Part shown: positions 35,291-47,025 of the stretch, piece by piece | How the letters are laid out: every line of letters begins with the position of its first letter | Position numbering within the stretch: position 1 is the first letter of the stretch | Assembly: GCA_030762175.1 (NCBI GenBank) | Contig: CM060831.1 | Location: forward strand, 6,276,501-6,340,500 | Reading direction: 5' to 3' | From: Metallyticus violacea | Lineage: Eukaryota; Arthropoda; Insecta; Mantodea; Metallyticidae | DNA length: 64,000 bases | Made by a program: the position numbers and the translations under genes | The notes under the pieces: model-generated | Seen by the model: only the letters and a program-made list of their open reading frames with translations | What the model was told of the DNA's origin: nothing | The model's database searches: none

Positions 35291-36100
35291 ACAAGGGTGG
35301 TACAGCGAGTTGGCAAATCTGCGTGACTTGTTGCTCATAAAACGCTAAACGTTTTTCCCAAATCAATATCCAGGCTGTAAACCGCAATTCAGCGGTTGTA
35401 AATGTTTTGTACAGACTGATACAAAGGAAAGCTCTCTCTGTCTCCCTCACTCGACCTTCCACTCTCAATAAACATTCACTTACGTCACCTTCTGCCTGTA
35501 CATGTACACATAAACACTCCAGATTTACTGCAGTTTGCACCCCGGGTCGTCCAGCTCGGTGACACAGCCTTTTCTTTACCTTGAACACGTATGTCAGCAA
35601 CTTCTGTGCCAAGAAAATCTGCGTGTACTCTCTAAGACAAGCATTTCCGTGTACGGAATTATCGTCGTATCAGTTTTAGATCTGTCATCGCAAATAGTTT
35701 ACTACCTTCGTGGTTTGTTTCACGACAAACAGAAATGCCGTAAAGCCCACAAAAGTCTGGAAAACCGTAATGAGAATTATAATTCTCAAGAAATTCAAAC
35801 CTTGATGTCACTAGATACGGGTTTAACACATAAATTGTCTCACGCCGCCATTTCAAACTGCTTTCACGTCCGAACCCAAACCTTTATCTCTGTCTGGGCA
35901 CCAGTCGTAACCCAAAGCTAAAGACGAATGAAACAGATATCTGCTTGCGTCGTTATTCGCCTACAAGATTATTACGTGCCATAATATGACGGTAACTTGG
36001 TGAACACACTATATATCATGTTCAACATTGTTTGAGAAAGCTATAAAGAAAAGAGAGGGAAAGAGAGAGCCAGAGCCAGATTTGTACATGTTTTAAACCT
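35291..36100. other. Unique sequence
   Basis: Open frames on both strands (35612-35190 minus, 35535-35921 plus) overlap, and neither looks like a known family. Probably non-coding. Confidence 0.35.
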
Positions 36101-36109
36101 ACTTAAACG

Positions 36110-36720
36110 CTGTCAAGAAACCGGTCGTACATTTCGTCCGTAGACAGACAGGCCGGCGAGGTTCAGCGACGGATCGGCCGCTGGTGGCTCGGCTTGTTAG
36201 AGCAAGAGGCCTGTTGTCGTGGCAAATTTAACGTGGCTTCCGATTCAGCTTCAACAGCTACGTTCAAATTCTGCCGAAGACTAAATGGAAATTAACAGAG
36301 AGAAATGTTCTGAGCACCTCCTCAGCGCTGGGCTTCCGTTCTCTGCTGAAGGAAACCAGTGCAGCTCTGAGACCGAGGAGGGAACCGGTTCCACGTGATC
36401 CAGTACAGTTCTAAAACCCAACTCCGTCCGTCCGCTTCGCTTCTTAGGTCAACAAACTAACTCCGCTTTTTTGTTTCCCCCAAAATTAATTCACATCACT
36501 CCGGGCATGGTCGATTCCGCCACATTCCACGGAGTGAGGAAAGCGCGCGCATCGCAAGGCGTCTGGGCGCGTTCGCCAGCTAATTAATAACCACATGTCA
36601 TTGTCAGTTAGAGAAATCGAACGTCCGACAACGAAATGCTGTCTTCCATCTCCACGCTCCGGCTTCAACCTCAGATTCCTGCAGTTAATGGAGTGAGAAG
36701 GGGGGAGGGGGCAATGTCCA
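36110..36720. promoter_or_regulatory. GC/CpG-rich unique island with homeodomain-type sites
   Basis: Repeat-free sequence with high CpG (for example GCGCGCGCATCG near 36543) and clustered TAATTAAT (36582-36589) and AATTAATTC (36484) cores of the type bound by homeodomain proteins. No coding exon is recognised. The pattern is compatible with a developmental enhancer or conserved non-coding element. Evidence is composition and short motifs only. Confidence 0.25.
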
Positions 36721-37970
36721 ATTACTTAAACGTATTCATGAGCTCTTGAGCAAAGTACACCAATCACTTACGGTATTCTTTACTTTCTGTTTGTATTTAT
36801 TCTAATTTTCGCATGTTATATGCTCTCCGTGCAAAGAACGCGCTGCTGTGTTCGGCACAAACAAACAGACAAACGACCCCTACGCGGTCTTTTCGTGAAG
36901 CAGAGGCACCGAGGCGTGAAACGTATGAAGAGCTTGTTATCATTTCTTTTGTTGTTGAGGTTGTTTCTCCGTCTTTGCGCGCAGGCAGCACTTTTGTCAT
37001 AAACAGCCGCCACCAGTGTTGTTTAAAACGGATCTACTTAATGACATTTCATCACACGGTGCTTGTCTAAGTTATTGATGACTTCATTCAGTTTTACTGT
37101 CGTTACACATTCGATTGTTTTAAACTCATTTCTGGGAAAGTACATTTCACCGGTTAAAATTATTAATTTTTCATTTCAGAACAACTTCCCGCCTAGCATT
37201 ATGCATTGCTCACTCTTTCACTTATGTAAATATTTTCCATTGTATCGTTTACTATTATTTTACGTCTATTTATAGATTAAGGAAAATCAGACAAATTACA
37301 ATTCTACTTCACCCTTTGAGTAGCTACTCCATTTTTCCACACTTTTGTTGTTATTTCTAACGATTTCTTTTATTAATTTAGACACTTATTCACTATTGCA
37401 TATATCTATAAGCTGCTTCGAAAAATCCTCTCTTTTCTAAATCTAACCAAAGATTACCATCTCCAAATGTATGAAACCAAAATGAGTGCAGATGTTATAC
37501 TTAGAATAAAATAAACATTTTCGTTCGAAAAATAATGGCGAATTTGTGTATTACTAATTTTAAAATGTAAAAATGTGAATATACGCAACTTAAAATTTTA
37601 TTTAAAATTACCTATGCTCTTTGTATTTCGTAATCGGAAATCAGATCATGTTGAGTGTCTTGTAATTATGTTGGAAAGAGGGGATTACTATAATTTTCTT
37701 GCGCGGAAATAGCTCGAATTGTTGTCGAAAAACAAGAGGTTCAGCGTTAGTTCAGAAAAGTATGCAATTGCCTTAAAGGCGAAAAATGATCAACTCAGGG
37801 AAATTAAACCAATGCACGGCAAACTACTCGATATCGGTACACCCGCAGTTTTTGCGGTTTTCAATTTCTGCACCACTTTAAATTTAAGTTTTTAAAATTC
37901 AAAAGCACAAGTTCCATGAAAATATACATTCATAATTTAATGCTTCTTATTTTAAGGAAATGAGCATCGC
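36721..37970. other. Unique sequence
   Basis: The several overlapping small frames at 36800-37070 arise from local GC content. No family recognised. Confidence 0.4.
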
Positions 37971-38506
37971 ACGAGGGGATTCAGAAAGTAAGTTGCACTT
38001 GATTTGAAACTTCTATTGATATTACAATATGACACAGATGTGCCGCACTAGTCTCTGTAAACACTTGTTTGAACGATAGAAATACGCATAAGATGACCTC
38101 GCACTATGAAATGAGCTCTGTCTGTTGAGATACCCAACCCTGTGCAGCTTTGCGATTGTTGAGAATGATTGCATCAACCTGCAGCACAATGACATCTATG
38201 CTTGACGTTGTTGGCCTCTCCCTCGCCGATCAGCATACCACGTCTGTACAGTCTTGTCTTAACTGCTGGTTGAGCGCGACATTACAAACATTTCACAGTC
38301 AATCTCAATGCAATCGAGACGCTTGGCCCACAAAACTGTACAGTCCTCGTTCTTCAATATTTAGTATATTTTCAATTGACACGTCATTTTGTGGTTCTGT
38401 GGGAAGACCTGACCACGAACTCTACTCTGCGCAAGCGCCACTCTTACATAATATGCAGTGCTGCCAGATTAGGGCAACAAGTGCAACTTACTTTTTCAAT
38501 TCTCGT
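37971..38506 (-). mobile_element. 536-bp mariner-type deletion derivative M7
   Basis: Ends are inverted repeats of about 30 bases: ACGAGGGGATTCAGAAAGTA from 37971 and, on the complement, ACGAGAATTGAAAAAGTAAG from 38506, sharing the uninterrupted AAAGTAAGTTGCACTTG. Inside, the minus strand keeps only a linker/HTH-like piece, RERPTTSSIDVIVLQVDAII then NNRKAAQGWVSQQTELIS, resembling a GRPTTS...DRR mariner linker. All catalytic motifs are absent. I do not see a TA duplication at these exact ends, so the class is probable rather than certain. Confidence 0.8.
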
Positions 38507-38576
38507 AAATTAACTTTGGCAATAAAATTATTTTCTAACTTTTACAAAAGCATTAATTGAAATAGCCCCACAAAAT

Positions 38577-38614
38577 ATTATTATTATTATTATTATTGTT
38601 GTTGTTGTTGTTGT
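38577..38614. repeat. (ATT)n(GTT)n microsatellite
   Basis: Compound trinucleotide repeat just outside M7. Confidence 0.93.
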
Positions 38615-38849
38615 AATACAGATAGTTCAACCCTTTTTAGAAGCAGGGTAAGTCATTAAGAAAGTTAAAACTGCTGTGTCTACTACATGCTTTAATGAGG
38701 CATCTGAAGCTATTGCCTCTAGATGGCAGCATTAGTCCTATGGCAATTGGTGACATTCGATACGAGACAATGCATGTTTATAATAGGGAAACAGCAGATG
38801 CAAGATGGTGGCGTCTCTATTAAGTGTGCAACTCTCGCGCAGTGCTCCA

Positions 38850-39830
38850 TCATGCAATTTTTGTGGCCAAAAGATATGGGATAAAAAATATGCATGAAGA
38901 AATTGTTCCCATCTACGGTAAGAAGTGCCTGGTTAAGTGAAGCTGTTTACAATTGGATTCAGAAGCCTTCTGAAGGGCGGAGATTGCCACAGAAGCGAAT
39001 ATGCAACGAGCTGAAGAACTAATCAGAGTAAACAGAAGGGTAATAACTATAGACACTATAGCCGTTGCTATTGTTTGTTAATATAGCATGGCCTACCTCA
39101 TAATAGGTTAGGTTTACAACATCTGTATATGATGGGTGCACCATTACAAAAAAAAAAAAAAAAGTAAAGAATGGGTCTGGCATTACAGCATCTTAATCGC
39201 TACCACGACATACTAGCCCTAATTGTCAAAGTAGATGAGTCTTGGGTTCACTATTACCAGCCTGAGACAAAGCGTGCGTCAATGCAGCGTAAACATCCTG
39301 CACGTCTACGGGAAGTAAATAAACAAATAAAGTGGTATCCGCCCGGAAAATAATGTTCACTGTCTTCTGAGATCAAGAAGGCATACTGCTCACCTCATTC
39401 CAGTCTCAAGGACAAACCATAAACGGCCGGCACCTACTGTAACATCCTCAGGAAATTTAGTAAGACGCGACCAGAACTCCTCGCCAAAGGCGTGTTGCTG
39501 TTGCATGACAACGCGCGTCTTCATACCGGTATCAAGACAAATGAGACGCTGTGAAATTTCAAGTGGGGAAGTTCTCGAGCATCCTTTGCATAGCCTCGAC
39601 CTTGTTCTAATCGACTTCCATCTGTTCGTCCCTCTTAAACATCATGTTTCGGGTGAACATTTTCCCGATCACGAAGCTGTAGAAAGGAAAGTTACCGTCT
39701 GGTTCCGAAAGCAGCCCAAAGAATTTTTATGCTGCTGGATTTCAGGAGCTTGTGAAACGATGCGACAAGTGCATCAAAGTACAGGGAAATTTATATTGTG
39801 GAATACAAGTGTTTTTCAAAGCAATGCTCT
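38850..39830 (+). mobile_element. Degenerate mariner element M8
   Basis: Plus-strand pieces: an eroded N-terminal half (HTH-like AVYNWIQKPSEGRR near 38945), then LNRYHDILALIVKVDESWVH near 39188-39250 with motif 1 Asp. PETKRASMQRKHPARLRE follows. In another frame come SQGQTINGRHLL-like sequence near 39405 and LLLHDNARLHTG (motif 2 Asp) near 39495-39530. LHSLDLVLIDFHLFVPLKHH (third Asp) is at 39588-39645, with a C-terminal part to about 39810. An A16 run at 39147 breaks the gene. Terminal repeats are not assigned. Confidence 0.9.
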
Positions 39831-40600
39831 TATTTGTTTAAGTTCTATATCCAGTTGTAACTTATTTAATGATTTACCTCGTATCTCATTTGTATTGCTT
39901 TTTCCTCCCCATTCAAATAAGAGTTCTAGGTAAACCATCAAGAAAACTTGGATCAATAAAAGAAAACATGTTAAAATTCTAGTACAAACTAGAACATAAC
40001 CTGTTTTAATATATACAACAAACATGTACACATGATCTGAGAGAGAAACGCCTTTCAGACACGTTACCTGAAATTCTATGCATGGTCTCATACGTTTTTT
40101 TTAAGCATGAATGAGCATACTTAGAAATATGATGTGCGTACTAAGAATGTCAGTTGGTCTATCTATCAAAGTAAAATATTGCACTGGATTAGAGAATCTG
40201 GAAGGCAGTGGTGTGGTTGGTAGTATTACCTTCGAGTCAGGACAATCATAATGACCTCCTGCTGAAAAACAGGTTTAACATGACAATTTTAAACTAGAAT
40301 ATGACTGAAAGAATGGATGCATAACATACAGGTTTAATGAAGATTACAACGAGATCTGTTTGAAACGTTCTCGGGCTGGATCGTAGATAGCCATGCAATC
40401 GACAAAAGTGTTAGTTTTTAGTTTGTACGTTGCTTAAGCATTCATTTGAAATATCAAGTCATTGTTTCAAATAGTTTATTAACACACTTTCTAAAGTCAA
40501 GGTGTTGTAAGATTTCCATTGGTTCGTGCAGTTCTTTATAAAATCTCGTTTAACGCTAAAATAAAAATAATATCAAATTTATAAATGTATATGAGTACTC
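39831..40600. other. Unique AT-rich sequence
   Basis: No feature recognised. Confidence 0.4.
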
Positions 40601-41044
40601 TTGGAACTTTATTCTCAACTGTTAAAAAAGTGTGTTGTTAAAGTTGCACACGGCCATCCAGTTTTGAAAACGGTCCAAGTGGACAACCTAAAAGTGAAAC
40701 AGCAGAATCCATTGAACAAGTCACATGACCGACGAGTGACATTGATAAGCTATAACCATTTCAAAGGAGCCTGTAGGTTATATTTTACAAGATAAACTTT
40801 GTGCCAATGCTGCAGATAGCAAACACATCCGTATGAACAATGATTGGGGCCCCTTGACAGAAACAGAACTGACTTTGTGCGTCCACTTTCTGTAGAAGAG
40901 ATTTGGGGTCCACCATCACACACAGAATCGAAACAGCCAAAACAATGGAAAGAAGCCGGTTGTTCAGCGCCTAAGAGGATAAAAGTCGGTGCTATCTACA
41001 GGAAAAACTTTGTAACTCTTAGGGTAGGTTGTATAAAGAGTTAA
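40601..41044 (+). mobile_element. Mariner fragment M9
   Basis: The frame at 40844-41044 contains SHTESKQPKQWKEAGCSAPK then RIKVG, matching the stretch just after catalytic motif 1 of mariner transposases (ESK-QS-QW--G-SAPK). A shifted frame just before it gives WVHHHT. The preceding 200 bases may be the eroded linker. Nothing of the catalytic domain follows, so this is a truncated relic. Confidence 0.6.
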
Positions 41045-41499
41045 GTTTAGGGCAAAACATTACCATCAGCTGTACTTGACTTGGAAATTTTGGTTGCACT
41101 AATCTAAGATTATTTCGTCTTAACCTCAAATTTAGTCTAACTTGCAAAGTTTCACAAGTTAAAAGCACTAACTGGAGTTTAGTAATTGTTAACTAAAACA
41201 TTTTCAGAGAAGCATAACAAATTTATTTGCAAATAAAATGGTCAGTCACGTTCATTTTAATTTCATGTAGCGAAAGTTTATCAAAATAGGAACAGCGCGT
41301 TATTATTAAATTTATTACAAAGGAATGAGTAAAATACGCAGAACAGTAAACGACAAAACATGGAGCGAACTTGCCATAAATAATATAATAAGTTTTCAGT
41401 TAAATAACTACAACATATTTTAATATTATGTGTTTTTTATATCTTATTCTCTCATATATTCCAAACGTTTAGTATCAACCAGTTCTTAAAACTATCCCC

Positions 41500-42440
41500 A
41501 TTTGCCTTCACACATGACCAAAGTCTCTGGTCATTCATTTATAACATCACACATTACCACTACTGGGAAATCCGCCACTGCCGGGTCCAAGGACCGCTTG
41601 AGACTCTCAAGAATAGATATCTTTTATCGCAAATCATACCTTCATGCACAGGACACGGTTTGCATTGCAGAGAGTTCAGTCAGGACTGCTAGAAGGCCAT
41701 CTTGAGAATAACAAAATGTGGAAAATTGTGAGCTAGAGTTGAATATTGGTGGAAGCTCCAATGCTTATTCTTGACCACCGCTTCCAGCCGCATGGTTTCA
41801 TACACTTTGGCGGTTGCCTTCGGTCCCACGGAGCTTGATATGATACCATATCAAATCTGTCATTTTAACTTTCTCATAAGTAAGAAGAATTTTCCAATGG
41901 CTGTTGCTACAATAACGCCACAGCAGCCGTTTGCATTTCAAAGTCCTGTTCTGTTAAATAATACCCAAAAAGCCCTCAAGGTCTTGTCTTAGCAATCTGG
42001 ATATGTTCACATTAGAGGTTATCACTGCCTGCTTCTAAACTTGGGGTGTCACTGCTTTGTCAACAGTATTGATCCGCCAGTGAAACATCCTTCGATTTCC
42101 AGCCTTTTAAGTACCTGGAAAATCTTCCTTAGTGATTCTCCAACTCTTTGAAGGGCTATCACAGCAAAACGTTTTCCATTTTATACATCAAGTAAGGTAC
42201 TCTTACTGTTGTACCCAACTCAACAATGATGGGATGGTGTCTGGCAGCAAAACTGTTATCTGATCGCCAAACACCTGATACAGTTCCTTTCAAAATCTTG
42301 TAACAATATTTACGGCAAGACTACATTTATTAATGAACGCTTGCCACGCGACGTGCTGAAATCGATCCGCACCCGATCTGACAGCTTTGAGCAAGTTATT
42401 TCTGCTGGTCGCTTATCACTTCCATGTTAAAGTAAGTATC
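41500..42440. pseudogene. Unidentified decayed coding-like region, left block
   Basis: Long stretches without low complexity are open in pieces on both strands. Plus strand: SSRMVSYTLAVAFGPTELDM (41771-41992 frame) and NERLPRDVLKSIRTRSDSFE near 42332-42390. Minus strand: EGCFTGGSILLTKQ near 42095-42055 and SLDPAVADFPVVVMCDVINE near 41600-41540. The piecewise open frames suggest an old coding sequence with frameshifts, perhaps a retroelement, viral insertion or retropseudogene. I cannot name the family or decide the strand. Confidence 0.25.
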
Positions 42441-42569
42441 GGTAGCATGGAGGCTATCATTAAAGGCAGCTACAATACCGGAAATGTGTGCAAGATGTTA
42501 AAGGGCCAGAACGAAATTGCACACAATTGCAGACCGTCAATTTATTGATGACACATTATGAGAAAGACG

Positions 42570-42800
42570 TTTTTTGAGTAGTGTTTAATGCCCGTTTTTA
42601 CTGCTGAGATATCACAGACGGTAGACACTGATGATACATGTGATGCAATGCTAAACTGGGAAAGGATTTTTTTTAAAAGAAGGAAACGTTTCAGGCCTAG
42701 GTTTAGGGTACCTCCCTGGTATTTGCAATTTATGAGGACTGAGGAAAAAACTTCAGTCAGGAAATGGAACCCCAGAGTCCGCGCCTAAGAGGGCGAGGAA
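42570..42800 (-). mobile_element. SINE family A, head-deleted copy
   Basis: Minus-strand copy with the 3' end at left (AAACGGGCATTAAACACTAC on the minus strand) and the core block GAGGTACCCTAAACCTAGGC. The head is damaged: box B and box A regions are reduced to remnants. It separates two unidentified coding-like blocks. Confidence 0.88.
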
Positions 42801-42828
42801 GCATTATAGTGAATTGTCACCAAGCATA

Positions 42829-43214
42829 ACACCTGGCGCACTACTTCAAGGCTCGAAACAAAAAATGCTTCAATGTAATAGCATCAACACTTCTTCAAAG
42901 CTAAAGAAAGGACAGACCACTTTTCTGGAAGTATGATCATGGCTACATTTTCCCCGATATTTGCGGAGCTTTTGCACTCAGATTTCTTCATGGTGAATAC
43001 GGAGCACTGCTCAAGTCTCCTGAGGTCGCAATGAAAACGGCCATCTTAAAAGTAGGCACACGGTTTCTGCTATTGCTCGGCTAGACGATGCAGACAATAT
43101 TGAAACTGGAGAGAATGTTTACCGCATCCTCCCTACAGCCAAAATCTTCATTTGTTTTGACCTAAAACTTTTTGAGAAGCCAAATTTACCAGCGAAAAAG
43201 TGTTAAAATAACGT
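42829..43214 (+). pseudogene. Unidentified decayed coding-like region, right block
   Basis: The plus strand reads HLAHYFKARNKKCFNVIAST, then (after a stop) RPLFWKYDHGYIFPDICGAF and ALRFLHGEYGALLKSPEVAM. A frameshift leads to ARLDDADNIETGENVYRILP and KIFICFDLKLFEKPNLPAKK before a stop near 43206. The composition is strongly protein-like. It may belong with the block at 41500-42440, split by the SINE. I recognise no family. Confidence 0.35.
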
Positions 43215-43539
43215 TTTTTTAACATGAAACTAAAAACCTATTGGATTAATGACGTCAATGCATTGCAAAGCAGAAGGACGCATTAAAAAGTGACGTGAGC
43301 TAAATTGATGAGCTATGTTGATCAAATTATATTTAAATTTAAACGACCCTTAATATTTAAATTGCTGCCACTTGGCACAAAGAACAAGTCTGAACTCGCG
43401 ACTCCTGAAAAAGGAGTGATATCCACGGAACCTGTACCTTAGTTTAGGTCATTCCCCGTGAAGTTATCAGCTGAATGTGCTCGCTACACCATAATCAATT
43501 AGTTCTCAAGGCAAGAGATGATGGAGTGCTCTGCTGATG

Positions 43540-43700
43540 GGTAGACCACCCCAATAATGGCGCAGCTAATTGTAGTGATTAAACCTGCCGTCTGATTGAT
43601 GCGCGCGCAGCCTATCATAACCAGTGATATATATTTCATTGGGCGTACGAGCCCGGGGCCAGTAAGGCTATACCCTATCCTTTGGTAGCAGCATACAATC
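43540..43700. promoter_or_regulatory. Compact homeodomain-site cluster, candidate enhancer
   Basis: Within about 70 bases there are CTAATTG (43566-43572), GTGATTAAAC (43575-43584) and TGATTGAT (43593-43600); the last fits the TGATNNAT pattern of Exd/Pbx-Hox sites. GC-rich GCGCGCGCAG follows. There is no transposon similarity. Inference from motifs only. Confidence 0.2.
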
Positions 43701-44400
43701 AATAAATCTTTCAATATTTATATTTTCCTGCTGCCCTCTTACAGATGTTGGTTCTTCGTGTGACGCTTCCTTAAGCTTGAGCTGAATGAGACTCCAGAAC
43801 TAGCAAAACTAAAAAGGCAACTTTTAGCAGTTTAAAGTTAAAAGGCATCATTTATTAGGCAAGCACTACTCAGAATCTGTTGGCATATAATCGAATACTG
43901 ATGTGGTTTTAATTAGTTCAGAGGATTTAATAAACACTTTACTAAGATTCCACATAAAATGAACTAAATGTTGAATTAATTTCAAGTCCACCTACCATGT
44001 GCATAACAGCTTAAATAATAGACATTTTCCATACACTTTAAAATTGTGAAAGAAAAAAACGTGTTACATACGATTCTTGTAGTTACACACCAGTCTCATT
44101 AGATCCCAATTTGTTCAAAGGTTTTTCATCCTACCGAGTTATTTATGGCCTGCTCTACAATTATTGAGAGCAGCGCGCTGAGTCAAGGTCACATAATAAC
44201 ATGGTTCTTACGAAAAAACAAATATTGGTGCCGCTAGAGGAATGTTTAAAATTTGGGTTTCAGATAAACTCCCACTCCCAATAAATTGATTTCGCTTACT
44301 TTCAGAAACTGTTTTTATCATGTTATTTCAATGGCTTATACCGAGTTTTGTTGAGCAAAAAACAAAGCCGCTAGAGCGATTTTTACATTTTTGCTTTAGA

Positions 44401-44670
44401 TTTTTTCAAGTGTTTAAACACCCGTTTTTACTGCTGAGGCATCACAGGCAGTGGACACTGATGATACATGAGATGAAATGATAAATTCGGAAAGGATTTT
44501 TTTCAAAGAAAAGAAGCGTTTCAGGCTTAAGTTTAGGGTGCCTTTCCGGCATTTGCCATTTATGAGGACGGAGGAAAAAACTAGAAAAAAAAAACCTCAG
44601 TCAGGGAGGAAGGTCCTAGCGCGAATCGAATCCCATACCTCCAGTTCCCGAATCTATGCCTTAACGACGA
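44401..44670 (-). mobile_element. SINE family A copy
   Basis: Minus-strand copy with tail at left (ACGGGTGTTTAAACACTTG on the minus strand), core TGGCAAATGCCGGAAAGG and CTTAAGCCTGAAACGCTTC, and box B weakened to GGATTCGATTCGCGC. The extreme 5' head is lost at 44670. Confidence 0.92.
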
Positions 44671-45990
44671 ATATATAAAATCGTCAATCTTAGTGCCTAG
44701 AATCGATAGAGATTTGAAGAAAATGTTCAATAAACTTTTCATGGACACAACCGCAATAGCTACTACATTCCTTCGGAATTCGCTACAACGAAAACACTAA
44801 AAATTAAAAGGCGTGAAAGTATTTTGCATGCATGTGCTGAAATTGCCGAAACACTTATTCTGACAAATTCCTGAATGCAATATACTTTAGTAGGAGCACA
44901 TAGTTCAAAGACTTAATGTGAACAAATCTTATGCCACCATTCTCGGAATGTTTATGTATGGCATAATCTACGTTTAACAATTGACGACATTGAAAATATT
45001 GCTCTAGGCGCAAGCAAAATAAGATGACCTTGCAACTAGTCTTCGCCTTATTTCACTGTTTGTGAAATGCAGTGGCATAAATACACTTGTTTCTGTCTCA
45101 ATCGGATAGGAATCCGCAAGCAGAAGCCGCTTAAGATGCGACAACAAGGTAAGGACCAGCTGATACTTTCCCCAGCTGTCCATCATCAGGTAGGATCAGC
45201 CTATAACGTATGCATTGCCCGTCACTAACATTTACATACATATCGGCTCCTGTAGCCTCCAGCCAAGACCTTCTACATACAAGCCCAACACACAAGTGCT
45301 GTTGTAGAGCTCGCTCCGGAACAGAAGTAAACCAATAAGATAATTAAACTGCTTTTCAAGCACACACAAACAAATATTTTGCTTTTCGTATTTAAAGTAA
45401 CAATACTTCATCACATTGAAGTGATGGATTTGGCAGATTCAGAAACTTTGCGATCTCCTTAGAGAATAGGTGTTGATTCCCACGCGTCGATCATTTCATT
45501 TATCGCTCGGAAATATTTCTTGTATAGGACGCAAAGCGACTTCTTTCACGTACAACGTCTACAACTCACTGGACCACCACAGGTAGGTACGACTGTGAAC
45601 GTACGTGATTGTGACGTACCAAGAGAATCCAGAATCCAGTCCAGCGTTCACATAATCAAGGCACAAACCGCATCTACATGCCCCAAAAATCTATAAGTCA
45701 TAGTGGCCTATAAGAAAATATGCATTAATAGTGCCTTTACAAATAAGCTGGCTTGGAGAGTACGTTTGATTTTATCACTTTGTATTACACGGGAACGTAA
45801 TAAATGAATATCAATAAAAAATAAAACAACTAAAACAACACGCAATGTGGAACATTTTTATCACTTCCAGCTCAATTTTAACTTTCGAATACAGCATTTA
45901 CCTTAGACTGGAAAAACAGGTCAATAATAAACATGACTTACCCAATAATAATGGTTAGAACTTTAAATCGAGCTTCACTACTAAATGTGA
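44671..45990. other. Unique sequence
   Basis: No gene or repeat family recognised. Small frames near 45004-45414 have no nameable similarity. Confidence 0.4.
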
Positions 45991-45994
45991 GGCT

Positions 45995-46470
45995 CCAGAC
46001 GCGTCACATGTGTAAGCGATCGTGCAGAATGGTGGACGCACTAGAATGATCTTCTCGAACAATGCCGGCAGCTGCTTTAATCGTGGTTTCGCTCATTGCT
46101 GTGGTTGGAGTACCCAGACTGCCCTGATTTGTTGTTGAAACCCGGAGTTCCTTGAACTCTTTGAACCATAGAACTGTGGTTGATTGTAGCAGAACATCAT
46201 CGTCATGTGCCGGCTGTAACATTACCGGATTTCTGCAGATGGGAGCAAAATTTCAGAGCAGGGTACTGCTCGTTTACTCTATTTTACTCAGCTGACTCGC
46301 AAACGCTCGCTTTTTGCTGGCGGCCTATACTAAGACGCATATGCGTGCGCGCTTCTAATTTTTTCCACCAATTCCGTGAGATCTGGTCTTCTCGTGAAAA
46401 GCTTTCACCACCATATCTCCACTGTGTGATGAGAAAAAATAATAACTCTCAATCTTTATTAACTAGCCGT
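45995..46470 (-). mobile_element. Mariner 5' fragment M10
   Basis: The minus-strand frame 46222-46004 reads STTVLWFKEFKELRVSTTNQ, then GTPTTAMSETTIKAAAGIVR and STILHDRLHM. This is the first helix-turn-helix exit, linker and second helix-turn-helix of a mariner transposase. It stops before any catalytic motif; the rest is deleted. The sequence from 46223 to about 46470 is probably the element's 5' end. Confidence 0.85.
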
Positions 46471-46724
46471 TGTACACCTGTTATTATAACTACTAGTTAA
46501 AATTAGTTAAATAAAATTATATTTCCACTGAATAATAAGCGAGATTGAACTTCGGATAGGCTATGAAGCTTTCCTTCTAGAAAATGACAGTGTTTAATGA
46601 CTAATAATCTTACAAGCTTAAGAAACAAATAACTGGAAAACAGTTTAAATCTAAGAAAAACTGATATTATAGTAACTAAGAAAAAGTTATGCCTTTGGAG
46701 ACAGAGTCACAAAGAAAATATTGG

Positions 46725-46812
46725 AGACGATGACTTGAACTCAAACCACGGATCTTCGGCTTTGCGTGCCTAAGCTCTTACCACTTGAGCCACCGCGCCA
46801 TGTGCGACCAAA
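46725..46812 (-). repeat. tRNA-like SINE head
   Basis: On the minus strand GTGGCTCAAGTGGTAAGAGC forms a perfect box A and a D-arm with a GCTC/GAGC stem. GTGGTTTGAGTTCAAGTC is a degraded box B at the correct distance. A seven-base anticodon-like loop (ACGCAAA) can be drawn, but the T-arm and acceptor stem do not pair, so it is not a functional tRNA. No other copy lies in the window. Confidence 0.55.
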
Positions 46813-46814
46813 TA

Positions 46815-47013
46815 GCTGAGTCTATATGACTTGGAGAACTCTGAACTTACTTTCTTACAGAGACTGCTCGGCAAAATGCATGACGAAATGATGGGAGTTT
46901 ATCGAAACGATTGCCCATCTTATGACACTGTAAAGTGGTCACATGTACCTTACAACCGAGTCAAGATCTGGAAGAACATCATTGACGGACGATGTCATAC
47001 CAAACGGGATGAT
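46815..47013 (+). mobile_element. Mariner N-terminal fragment M11
   Basis: The plus-strand frame at 46831 contains LGKMHDEMMGVYRNDCPSYD then TVKWSH, matching the first helix-turn-helix of mariner transposases (typically YGD-CPSY-TV-RW). The following residues are eroded (IDGRCHTKRDD may be the GRP---DD linker). The catalytic domain is missing. Confidence 0.65.
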
Positions 47014-47025
47014 TAAAGCGGTAAC

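Noticed and set aside
35190..35612. 140-codon minus-strand open frame
   Set aside because: Its 3' part is antisense to the end of mariner M6 and the remainder has no recognisable family.
36797..37070. Four overlapping open frames on both strands
   Set aside because: Overlap in all frames is what a locally GC-rich, stop-poor stretch produces; no family signature or splice structure.
46725..46812. Functional tRNA gene (Cys-like loop GCA)
   Set aside because: The D-arm is good, but T-arm and acceptor stem do not pair; better explained as a SINE head.
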